DNA of 56,348 nt, taken from contig CAIZQU010000080.1 of assembly GCA_903935205.1 (NCBI GenBank), forward strand, positions 1 through 56,348, in the 5' to 3' direction. This document shows, in pieces, positions 46,057-53,938 of this stretch. The position numbers were made by a program, and so were the translations under genes. The notes beneath the pieces are model-generated. The model saw nothing but the letters and a program-made list of their open reading frames with translations, did no database searches and was not told where the DNA came from. The stretch is from an uncultured cyanobacterium (GTDB lineage: Bacteria > Cyanobacteriota > Cyanobacteriia > PCC-6307 > Cyanobiaceae). The stretch's first letter is position 1. The number at the start of each line of letters is the position of its first letter.

Positions 46057-47220
46057 TCAGCTGATCAACAACCGGTAGGCCGCATCCAGACGACGAAAGG
46101 CCTCAGCATCACCGCCCAGATCAGGGTGGTGCGTCTTGGCCAGCTGGCGATAGGTGCGCTTGATCAGCTGCAGGCTGGCGCCGGGCTCCAGACCCAGCAG
46201 GGTCAGGGCCTGATGGCGGGGATCGCTGGAGCCCCCAGGGCTGCGACCACCACCGGCCTGTCGCTGATCGCGGCCCTGGGAGCCGCCGCCCGGGGTCTGG
46301 CGGTCTCCGGCCCCGGCACCCTCACCAGGCGCGGCCCCCGACTCCCTGGCCCCCCGCGGGCCGCCGCTGCGTGCCCCCTCACCAGCTCCTGCCGTGCGGC
46401 CTTCCCCCTCCGTGCCGCTGTGGTTGGCGGTGCGGGTGCCCTTCCGCCGGCGGGGATCCTGCCCGGAGGCGGGGGCAGCCGCTGCCGCGGGGGGCTCCAG
46501 TCGCTCCAGCAGCCGGCGCAATTCACCGACCACCCGCAGCGGCTCCTCGTTCAGCCAGGCAAAGGCCTGGGGACCGTAGAGGGCGAAGGCGGCCCGCACC
46601 GCCCAACGGCCACGGCTGTGGGGTCCCCGCAGGGCGACGGCCAGGTCGGCCCCCAGGCCGCTCTGGCGACGGTCGAGGTCTTCCTCCAGGCTGAGGCCGG
46701 GATTCCAGGCACGGGCCCGCAACGCCTCCACCAGCCCGCGCAGGCCGCCGGGAGGGCCGATGCGCAGCTCCCCCCAGGCCGGATGGCGCGCCATCGCCTC
46801 AACCCAGCGCTCGACCTGGACCGCTGTGACGCTCGGGGCGGCGCCGCGGGTGACCCGCTGACCAGCCTGGCCGCCGCTGCCTGAGCCGGCGGCTGCCCCA
46901 GCGGCGGATCCGGAACGCGGGCGCGGGGCGGCACCAGTGGATGGCGCCGCCTCCGCCGCGGAGTCGGCGCCATGGCGATGGTCCTCGGCAGCGGCGGTGC
47001 GCGCTCCCGTGCCGGAGCCTGAGCCATGGCCAGGGCCCGCGCCTCCGGCATGGCGCCACGATTCGCTGCGCTCGGCCGCACGACGCAGCCGCAGAATCTC
47101 CTCCCGCAGCTGCTGCACCTGCCAGCGCAGGGCCTGGTTTTCGGCGATCAGCCCATCGAGGTTGGCCGTGACCGGACGGGGCCCCGGAGGTGGCCGCCAG
47201 CGGCGGGGATCAAAACCCAT
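46057..47220 (-). CDS. J-domain (DnaJ-like) protein with C-terminal J-domain
   Basis: 387 residues from the ATG at 47220 (MGFDPRRWRPPPG). The N-terminus has a short coiled coil (ANLDGLIAENQALRWQVQQLREEILRLRR). A central globular segment VTAVQVERWVEAMARHPAWGELRIG to LRRLLERLE is conserved-looking. Low-complexity Gly/Ala/Arg linkers flank it. The final 65 residues are a J-domain with the HPD motif in AKTHHPDLGGD that would stimulate an Hsp70. A C-terminal J-domain is known for several cyanobacterial proteins. Confidence 0.85.
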   Translation of the reverse strand: MGFDPRRWRPPPGPRPVTANLDGLIAENQALRWQVQQLREEILRLRRAAERSESWRHAGGAGPGHGSGSGTGARTAAAEDHRHGADSAAEAAPSTGAAPRPRSGSAAGAAAGSGSGGQAGQRVTRGAAPSVTAVQVERWVEAMARHPAWGELRIGPPGGLRGLVEALRARAWNPGLSLEEDLDRRQSGLGADLAVALRGPHSRGRWAVRAAFALYGPQAFAWLNEEPLRVVGELRRLLERLEPPAAAAAPASGQDPRRRKGTRTANHSGTEGEGRTAGAGEGARSGGPRGARESGAAPGEGAGAGDRQTPGGGSQGRDQRQAGGGRSPGGSSDPRHQALTLLGLEPGASLQLIKRTYRQLAKTHHPDLGGDAEAFRRLDAAYRLLIS

Positions 47221-47569
47221 CCTGGCCGCAACGACGGGCGGCTTCATTGTGAAGCAATCCCCAGCGCCGCTGCCGCCCCGGATCCCCGACCCGCTGAGGA
47301 GAGCCGATGGACCAGCACTCGGCTGGGCCTGCCATGGCCAGGCCAACACGGCGCGCCAGGGGTGGGAGCGTTCCACCAGGGCCAGCACCTGTCCGTCCCC
47401 GGCACAGGCATCTCGGCGGCAGAGCGCGATTGCGGCCGGAGCACCGCGAGGGCGGGGGCTGAAGGGCAGCGATTGGTGCAGAACTTATCGCTGAACGCCA
47501 CAGCTGAGGGCTGACGCTGGCGGAGGCTCTGCCTACGGTCCGGTTGTCCCTGGTGACACTCACTTTCCC
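47221..47569. other. Intergenic region between divergent J-domain and lipoprotein genes
   Basis: About 350 bases. It must carry promoters for both divergent genes. No additional gene is supported; frames on both strands read Pro/Arg-rich. Confidence 0.4.
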
Positions 47570-48049
47570 ATGACAGCTCCCTTGATCCGTCCCCTGCAGC
47601 CGTGGTTCGCCCCGCTGCGCCGCCTCGCACTGGCGGCCCTGGCCCTGGTGCTGATGATCAACCTGACAGCCTGCTCCGGCATCATCTCCAGCGATGCCCG
47701 CGATGCCGCCCGCACGGTGGTGCAGGTCGCCAAGACCGCCGCCGATGTCACCGGCAACGAACAGCTCCAGAAGGTGCTGACGCCGGTCCTGAACGTGCTG
47801 AAGACCACCGAGAAAGAGGTGAAGGCTGACAACATCGCCGGCGCTACCACCACCATCTCCAAGTTCAAAGGCCTTTGGGATACCGCCGCCCCGGTGGTCA
47901 AGCTGGCCGCCGGCGACAACTACGGCCTGATCGACAAAGGCGTCAAGCTCGTGCTCAACACCTTCGGTGGCAACACAGCACCCACCAAGGACAACGCCCT
48001 GGCTGCCCTGACCGGTCTGATCGGCCCCCTCAAGGCCCTGCTCACCTGA
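47570..48049 (+). CDS. Small lipoprotein, paralogue of the next gene
   Basis: 159 residues with a lipoprotein signal: RRLALAALALVLMINLTAC (lipobox LTAC). The mature part is helical and contains VLTPVLNVLKTTEKEVKADN, LWDTAAPVVKLAAGD and ALTGLIGPLKALLT, which align with the downstream lipoprotein over 90 residues. The helical repeat-like pattern is of the kind seen in small thylakoid-lumen four-helix proteins, but I do not recognise a named family. A strong terminator follows. Confidence 0.75.
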   Translation: MTAPLIRPLQPWFAPLRRLALAALALVLMINLTACSGIISSDARDAARTVVQVAKTAADVTGNEQLQKVLTPVLNVLKTTEKEVKADNIAGATTTISKFKGLWDTAAPVVKLAAGDNYGLIDKGVKLVLNTFGGNTAPTKDNALAALTGLIGPLKALLT

Positions 48050-48093
48050 GCGACACCGACCCGACACCGCGGCGGCCCCAGGCCGCCGGAACG

Positions 48094-48119
48094 AAGGGGG
48101 GGGCCTGCCCCCCTTTTTT
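48094..48119 (+). terminator. Rho-independent terminator
   Basis: A run of G (AAGGGGGGG) pairs with CCCCCC across a CCTG-type loop, followed by six T at 48114-48119. It separates the two lipoprotein genes, so each has its own transcript end or attenuation point. Confidence 0.85.
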
Positions 48120-48249
48120 GATGGGGCCGAACGGGCGCGGGACCGGCAGCAACTTGTAGCAGATGTTACAGAACGCCCACAGAAGCCTCCCGCCCGTGGA
48201 CATCCCGACGGGCCGACCTACAAACACTCTGAAGACTGCAACGCTGACC

Positions 48250-48714
48250 ATGCGCGCCACCCGCGTCATCCGTCGCTCCCTGATCGCCGCCATCGCGGCC
48301 TCCGCCCTGGCCCTCACCGGCTGCTCCGCCACCCAGGACGCTGCCACCGGCGTCGGCGAAGCCGCCAAGGACGCCGCCACCGGTGAGGCCGCCAAGAATG
48401 CCGCCACCGCCACCGGCCAGGCCGCCCTCGCCCCGGCCCTGAACCCGGTGCTCGATCTGCTCAGGACCAGCGAAGGTCAGGTCAAGGCCGGCAAGCTCTC
48501 CGAAGCCATCGCCGGCATGGGTGGCTTCCAGGCCCTCTGGAACACCGCCGCGCCGATCATCCAGCCGATCGCCGGTGACAAGTGGCCCATGATCAACACC
48601 GCCGCCAATCTGGTGCTGAGCACCTTCGCCAAGGGAGCCACCCCCACCGCGGCGAATGCCGGTTCCGCCATCACCGGCCTGATCGGACCCCTCTCGGCCC
48701 TGATGACCAAGTGA
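48250..48714 (+). CDS. Small lipoprotein, paralogue of the previous gene
   Basis: 154 residues from the ATG at 48250 (MRATRVIRRSLIAAIAAS). Lipobox ALTGC. After an Ala-rich repetitive segment (EAAKDAATGEAAKNAATATG), the region LNPVLDLLRTSEGQVKAGKL, LWNTAAPIIQPIAGD and ITGLIGPLSALMT is clearly homologous to the upstream lipoprotein, so a tandem duplication occurred. Function unknown. Confidence 0.75.
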   Translation: MRATRVIRRSLIAAIAASALALTGCSATQDAATGVGEAAKDAATGEAAKNAATATGQAALAPALNPVLDLLRTSEGQVKAGKLSEAIAGMGGFQALWNTAAPIIQPIAGDKWPMINTAANLVLSTFAKGATPTAANAGSAITGLIGPLSALMTK

Positions 48715-48811
48715 GCTGATCCAGCGGCGGCGACCGGGGCCTGACAGGCTGGAGCCTGAACCCCGGTGCCCCCTGGATCAGGAAACCCTGCTGTTCGAGC
48801 CCGCCACCCCG

Positions 48812-50404
48812 GTGGCCGATGCCCTCCGGGTGGTGCTGGCCTTCCCCAGCACCTACCCGGTGGGCATCACCAGCCTCGGCTATCAGGTGGTCTGGGCCAC
48901 CCTGGCCCGGCGTTCCGATGTGGACGTGCGGCGCCAGTTCACCGACCGCGGCGACCCGCCCCACGGGGCCGACCGCTCCAGGCCGCCCCTCGATCTGTTC
49001 GGCCTCTCCCTGAGCTGGGAGCTCGATGCTCCGGTGCTGCTCGATCTGCTCGAACAGCGGCGCATCCCGATCTGGGCGGACCGACGCGGGGACGGCGATC
49101 CGATCGTCTTCGGCGGTGGACCTGTGCTCACCGCCAACCCCGAACCCCTGGCCCCTTTCCTCGACGCGGTGCTGCTCGGGGATGGGGAGCTGCTCCTGCC
49201 GGCCTTCATCGACGCTCTGCAGTCCTGCCGTGCCGCGCCGCGGGCGGAGAGGTTGCGGTGCCTGGCCCGGGTGCCTGGGGTGTATGTGCCCTCTCTCTAT
49301 GCCCCCCGCTATGGGCCGGAGGGGCAGCTGCTGGCAGTGGAGCCGATCGAGGACGGTGTGACGGCCAGCGTCGGGCGCCAGACCTGGCGAGGCAACACCC
49401 TCAGCCACTCCACCGTGATCACACCGGAGGCCGCCTGGCCCTCGATCCACATGGTGGAGGTGGTGCGCAGCTGCCCGGAGCTCTGCCGCTTCTGTCTGGC
49501 CAGCTATCTGACCCTGCCCTTCCGCAGCGCCAGCCTCGATGACGGCCTGATCCCGGCGGTGGAGGCCGGCCTGGGGGCCACCCGGCGGCTGGGCCTGCTC
49601 GGCGCTTCGGTCAGCCAGCACCCCCAGTTCCCGGAGCTGCTTGGCTGGCTGGATCAGGAGCGCTTCGCTGACACCCGCATCAGTGTCAGCTCGGTCCGGG
49701 CCGCCACCGTGACGCCCCAGCTGACCGGGATCCTCGCCCGCCGCGGCAGCCGCTCGCTGACCATCGCGATCGAGAGCGGCAGCGAACGGATGCGAACGCT
49801 GGTGAACAAAAAGCTCGACACCGAGGCCATCTACACCGCTGCCCGCCATGCCCGCGACGGAGGACTCAGCGCTCTGAAGCTCTATGGGATGGTCGGCCTG
49901 CCAAGCGAAGAGGAGGCCGATGTGGAAGCCACCGCGACCCTGCTGCTGGATCTGAAGCGGGCGACGCCGGGACTGCGCCTGAGCCTGGGGGTCAGCACCT
50001 TCGTGCCCAAGGCCCACACGCCATTCCAATGGGAAGGGGTGCGGCCGGAGGCGGAGAAGCGGCTGCAGCTGCTGGCCAAACGGCTCAAACCGAAGGGCAT
50101 CGAGCTGCGTCCGGAGAGCTATGGCTGGAGCGTGATCCAGGCCCTGATCTCCCGCAGCGACCGCCGCCTGGCGCCGGTTATCGCCGCCGCCAGGGGCCAG
50201 CTCAGCAGCCTGGGGGGCTGGAAGCGGGCCTACCGGGAGGCCCTGGCGGCGGGGGGAGCGCCACCCCTGCCCAGCTGGGAGTCGGTGGTGCACGGCCGCT
50301 GGGATCCCCGGGCAACCCTGCCCTGGCAGCACCTGGAGGCGGGGCTGGCCCCAACGGTGCTGCGGGAGCACCACCGCCAGGCGCTCCAGGGCACGGGGCT
50401 CTGA
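48812..50404 (+). CDS. B12-binding-domain radical SAM protein
   Basis: About 530 residues. The N-terminal region (FPSTYPVGITSLGYQVVWATLARR... FGLSLSWELDAPVLLDLL ... VFGGGPVLTANP) is the cobalamin-binding-type Rossmann domain without an obvious DxHxxG His. The radical SAM barrel begins EVVRSCPELCRFCLAS with CxxxCxxC. It resembles TIGR03960-like cyanobacterial proteins whose reaction is unknown. The frame is open upstream and encodes LDQETLLFEPATP, which homologues normally have before this point, so the true start is probably a non-ATG codon such as the CTG at 48749, not the GTG at 48812. Confidence 0.82.
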   Translation: MADALRVVLAFPSTYPVGITSLGYQVVWATLARRSDVDVRRQFTDRGDPPHGADRSRPPLDLFGLSLSWELDAPVLLDLLEQRRIPIWADRRGDGDPIVFGGGPVLTANPEPLAPFLDAVLLGDGELLLPAFIDALQSCRAAPRAERLRCLARVPGVYVPSLYAPRYGPEGQLLAVEPIEDGVTASVGRQTWRGNTLSHSTVITPEAAWPSIHMVEVVRSCPELCRFCLASYLTLPFRSASLDDGLIPAVEAGLGATRRLGLLGASVSQHPQFPELLGWLDQERFADTRISVSSVRAATVTPQLTGILARRGSRSLTIAIESGSERMRTLVNKKLDTEAIYTAARHARDGGLSALKLYGMVGLPSEEEADVEATATLLLDLKRATPGLRLSLGVSTFVPKAHTPFQWEGVRPEAEKRLQLLAKRLKPKGIELRPESYGWSVIQALISRSDRRLAPVIAAARGQLSSLGGWKRAYREALAAGGAPPLPSWESVVHGRWDPRATLPWQHLEAGLAPTVLREHHRQALQGTGL

Positions 50405-50604
50405 ACCATGGCGTCCGCAGCAGCCCAGGGGCGTGGGCGGCGCTGGCACCCCGGGCCGCCATGGCGGGCTCGACAACGGCGCCGGCCATCCGCAGGCAGC
50501 GATGGGGGTCGCAAGACCTCAGCCCCCTGAGCGGTGGCACCTGGCCCCGGATCTGACATCAGGCCCGGGGCAACGAGCCGCAGCGCTGCCTACGGGCGGG
50601 CCGT

Positions 50605-51912
50605 TCAGCGGGCCGGGATCGTTGGCCGGCCGGCGCTGATGCCCCGTAACCCCGCCAGCAGCACCCAGCCCGCCACATTGATCCGGCTGTCATAGAGCGG
50701 CATGTCGGTGGCGTGCAGGGCGGCGAGCACCAGGGCCGCGGTCCACCAGGCCCGATCCGTGATCCGCCCCCGCAACAGCGCCGGCCCCAGGCCCCGCAGC
50801 AACAGGAGCACGACGAAGCCCACCAGCAGCAGGGCCACCGGCAGGCCGTGGCTGAGGGCCAGGTCGAGGGGCAGGTTGTGGGGATGGCCGTGCCAGCGGC
50901 CGGTGCGCAACGGATAAATGATGCTGAAAGCCGCGGCACCCCAACCCAGCCAGGGGCGCTCCGCCACCAGGCCGACGGCGGTTTGCCACTGGGCCAGGCG
51001 GGTGATCGCCAGGGGCCGCTCACCGGCGTGGTGCAGATCGCTGAGGCGGCCCCAGATCGCCTCGGGCACCAGGCTGCGAGCGGGATCCTGCAACACCGCC
51101 GGAACCCCCGCCACACTGGCGGCGGCCACCACCAGCAAGGCCACGACCAGGGGGGGCAGCAACCAGCGCCAGGAGCGGGGGCCGCAGACCAGGGGCAGGG
51201 CCAGCACCAGGGCAGCCCAGGCGTTGCGGGAATCGGTCAGAAACACGGCCGCCACCAACGCCGCCGCGAACACGAGCAGCACCATGCGCCGGCCGCGGTC
51301 GAGGGCCGGTTGGAGCAGGGCCGCCAGCAGCAGCGGCCAGACCAGCACCAACCAGGAGCCGGCGATGTTGGCGTAGTCGAACAGCCCCGCCAGTCGGCCT
51401 TCCGGGTTGCCGCCGGGATGCAGATGCCAGATCACCAGGCCGCCGAGGGTCTGAAACGGCCCCTGCCAACCCCACCAGAGCTGGCCCAGGCCGGTGAGGA
51501 TCACCGGCACCGTGGCCGCCACCAGCATCAACCCGGCCCGGCGGCGGGCGGCGGGGGTGGTGAGGTAGGGCTGGAACCCCCAGAACCCCCAGAAGAAGGG
51601 CAGCCAGTTGCCCAGTCCCACCCAGGCGAGCCAGCCGCTGTAGGCGACGGCGCAGCCCGCCACCATCAGGGCGGCGATGAGCAGCAGCAGGCGGTTGAGC
51701 GGATCGTCGAGCGGCGGGCGGCGGCCGCGGCAGCCCTGCAGCAGGGAGACGAACAGGAAGGCCGATCCGAACAGGGCGCTGGCGGGGAGCAGCAGCAGAC
51801 CCAGCTGAAAGCAGCGCCAGCCCAGGGGCGTGGCTCCGGCCGGGCGATGTTCCTGCAGCCGGCCCTCCAGATGGTCGAGGAGGGCGTTGCGGGGGGGGAG
51901 AAAGCGATCCAG
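50605..51912 (-). CDS. O-antigen-ligase-family polytopic membrane protein
   Basis: The core has about ten hydrophobic helices, the WzyC signature region SGLFDYANIAGSWLVLVWPLLL-like (RLAGLFDYANIAG), LTDSRNAWAAL and HPHNLPLDLALSHGLPVALLL with the conserved His pair. Such enzymes polymerise or ligate glycans to lipid carriers. The first ATG in frame is at 51666, but homologous sequence (LLDHLEGRLQ...WRCFQLGLLLLPASALFGSAFLF) continues upstream to about 51912, where only a CTG is available; a run of eight C just inside separates this frame from upstream ATG and GTG codons. The start is therefore uncertain, see findings. The gap to purU (51913-52206) has no gene. Confidence 0.75.
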   Translation of the reverse strand: MDRFLPPRNALLDHLEGRLQEHRPAGATPLGWRCFQLGLLLLPASALFGSAFLFVSLLQGCRGRRPPLDDPLNRLLLLIAALMVAGCAVAYSGWLAWVGLGNWLPFFWGFWGFQPYLTTPAARRRAGLMLVAATVPVILTGLGQLWWGWQGPFQTLGGLVIWHLHPGGNPEGRLAGLFDYANIAGSWLVLVWPLLLAALLQPALDRGRRMVLLVFAAALVAAVFLTDSRNAWAALVLALPLVCGPRSWRWLLPPLVVALLVVAAASVAGVPAVLQDPARSLVPEAIWGRLSDLHHAGERPLAITRLAQWQTAVGLVAERPWLGWGAAAFSIIYPLRTGRWHGHPHNLPLDLALSHGLPVALLLVGFVVLLLLRGLGPALLRGRITDRAWWTAALVLAALHATDMPLYDSRINVAGWVLLAGLRGISAGRPTIPAR

Positions 51913-52050
51913 GGGGTGCCGGCGAGGCGATGTTCACGATGGCATCGCGCCATGCCCGCACCGGCAAGCCGCCGCGATCCCCAAACCGGGAGGCCGTTGC
52001 GGCAGACCCGCGGGCGCAGCGCCCCCGATCACAACCTTGAAGCCGGGGAG

Positions 52051-52085
52051 CGGAGCCTGGAGATCGGAGCCTGGAGATCGGAGCG
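52051..52085. repeat. Heptanucleotide-based repeat
   Basis: CGGAGCC TGGAGAT is repeated twice and followed by CGGAGCG, five 7-base units, in the gap between the ligase-like gene and purU. Confidence 0.7.
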
Positions 52086-52206
52086 AGGTCGGGCGGGTAC
52101 AGGACGACCGCACCCCGGCCGAATGGTGCGGCGGGGGCGGACCGTCAGCGGCGGAGGGCGGCGGCAACCGGCAGGGGCGCCCCAGGGGGAGCTCCGGCCG
52201 AGCCGT

Positions 52207-53061
52207 TCAGGCAAACACAGCGGTGCGGCCCCGATAGACCATCACCTGGTGGCGCAGCACCAGCCGCAGGGCCCGGGCCAGGGCCAGGCGCTCGGCGTCG
52301 CGGCCGATCCGGATCAGATCGTCCACCTCATCGCGGTGGCTGACCGGCATCGTCACCTGCTCGATGATCGGACCGCCATCGAGCTCCTCGGTCACGAAAT
52401 GGGCGGTGGCGCCGATCAGCTTGACGCCACGCTCCCAGGCCCGGTGGTAGGGCTGCGCCCCCTGGAAGGCGGGCAGGAAGGAATGGTGGATGTTGATCAC
52501 GGCGTTGAAGCGCGCCAGGAAGGCGGGGCTGAGCACCTGCATGTACTTGGCCAGCACCACCAGGGCGATGCGGTGCTCGGCCAGCAGGGCCAGCTGAGCC
52601 TCCTCACCGGCATCGCGACTGGCGGCATCGATCGGCTGATGGGCGAAGGGGATTCCGAAGGAATCGCAGACACCGGCCAGCTGGGGATGGTTGCTCACCA
52701 CCAGGGCCACCTCCATCGGCAGCTCGCCGGCGCGGGTGCGCCAGAGCAGGTCCACCAGGCAGTGATCCTGGCGGCTGACAAAGATCGCCACCCGCGGCGG
52801 CGCATCGGAGAAGTGGAGCTGCCCTTCGCCGCCGAGACGCGCCGCCAGGGCAGCGGTGGCTGGAGCGATCGCCTCCCGGGGCAGACCGAAACCGTCGAGG
52901 CCCCACTCGATCCGGCTCAGGAACAGGCCGGCGCCGGCATCGGTGTGGTGGTCGGCGTGGCGGATGTTGCCGCCATTGGCCGCCACCCAGCCGGAGAGCG
53001 CGCTCACCAGCCCGGGCCTGTCCGGGCAGATGAGCTGCAGGATCGCCGATGCGGATGCCAT
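52207..53061 (-). CDS. purU: Formyltetrahydrofolate deformylase
   Basis: 284 residues from the ATG at 53061 (MASASAILQLICPDRPGLV). PurU hydrolyses 10-formyl-THF to formate and THF. The N-terminal ACT domain (1-80) senses amino acids. The formyltransferase domain has VAIFVSRQDHCLVDLLW, NHPQLAGVCDSFGIPF, AKYMQVLSPAFL, the catalytic NIHHSFLPAFQGAQPYHRAW and HFVTEELDGGPIIEQ with the active-site Asp. Full length for the family. Confidence 0.95.
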   Translation of the reverse strand: MASASAILQLICPDRPGLVSALSGWVAANGGNIRHADHHTDAGAGLFLSRIEWGLDGFGLPREAIAPATAALAARLGGEGQLHFSDAPPRVAIFVSRQDHCLVDLLWRTRAGELPMEVALVVSNHPQLAGVCDSFGIPFAHQPIDAASRDAGEEAQLALLAEHRIALVVLAKYMQVLSPAFLARFNAVINIHHSFLPAFQGAQPYHRAWERGVKLIGATAHFVTEELDGGPIIEQVTMPVSHRDEVDDLIRIGRDAERLALARALRLVLRHQVMVYRGRTAVFA

Positions 53062-53361
53062 GCCCCTGTCCCTGTCCCTGCCCCCAGGGGGCCTCAGCAT
53101 CCCGGCATTGTGGCCAGGGCCAGCCGGCGGGTCAGCCCGGCGCCGTCTCGACCGCGGACCCTGACACACGCCCACCATCGAGCGGCGCTGCGGCCTGCGG
53201 GCGGCCTGGCGTCAGCCTCCGCAGGGCAAGAGCCGCGGCGGCGACCAAACAGGCCGGGGCCACTGCACCGCCGGGCACCCCCGGCTGTTGCAAGGGGCTA
53301 CGAGCTGCTGCCTCGCTCCGGCGGTCCTGGGTACAGTCGCGGCACTGACCCCGAACCGTTC

Positions 53362-53904
53362 ATGGCTGCCACGATCCGGCTGCTCCCCCAGCCTCCTGCC
53401 GCCGAGGGCGACGCTCCGGTTCCGGCCGCGGGCCTGGGTGCGCTGCGGCGCCTGGCGGCCCTGGTTCTTGCCCTGGTGCTCAGCCTCACGGTCACCGCCT
53501 GCAGCGGCGCCCGGGCCAGCGCTCCGGCCAGCCTCAGCCCCGAGGCGATCAGCGCCATCACCAAACAGGCCGAGGGCTTCCTCTCAGCCCGCGACCGCCT
53601 GCCCGACCTCGCCACCCTGGTCAACGACCGCGACTGGACCTTCACCCGCAACCTGATCCACGGACCGATGCAGGAGGTGGGCCGGGAAATGCTCTACATC
53701 AACAAACTGCTGCTTCCCGCCGATCGGGCGGAGGCGGTGGCACGGGCCAGCAAGCTGAAGGCGGCCATGGCCGAACTCGATGAAGCGGCCCGCCTGCAGG
53801 ATGGCGAAGCTCTGCGCAAGGCCTACATCAAGGTGGCCAGTGGCTTCGGGCTCTATGCCCAGGTGCTGCCCGAGCCGGTGAAGCAGGCCCTCAAGCAGGT
53901 CTGA
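53362..53904 (+). CDS. psbQ: Photosystem II lipoprotein PsbQ (CyanoQ)
   Basis: 180 residues from the ATG at 53362. It has a long Ala/Leu-rich signal peptide and lipobox VTAC, so it is a lumenal lipoprotein. The mature domain is a four-helix bundle with LVNDRDWTFTRNLIHGPMQEVGREMLYINKLLLPADR, the part of the cyanobacterial PsbQ signature, and KLKAAMAELDEAARLQD. PsbQ stabilises the oxygen-evolving complex. The glycine-oxidase-like gene follows in the same direction after about 34 bases. Confidence 0.93.
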   Translation: MAATIRLLPQPPAAEGDAPVPAAGLGALRRLAALVLALVLSLTVTACSGARASAPASLSPEAISAITKQAEGFLSARDRLPDLATLVNDRDWTFTRNLIHGPMQEVGREMLYINKLLLPADRAEAVARASKLKAAMAELDEAARLQDGEALRKAYIKVASGFGLYAQVLPEPVKQALKQV

Positions 53905-53938
53905 TCGGATCGTCTGCCACCCAAGCGAACCGCTGCCG

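Noticed and set aside
50713-53360. Very long plus-strand open frame leading into psbQ
   Set aside because: It is antisense to the ligase-like gene and purU, is Gln/Gly/Arg-rich and matches no family. Only the last part from 53362 (psbQ) is real.
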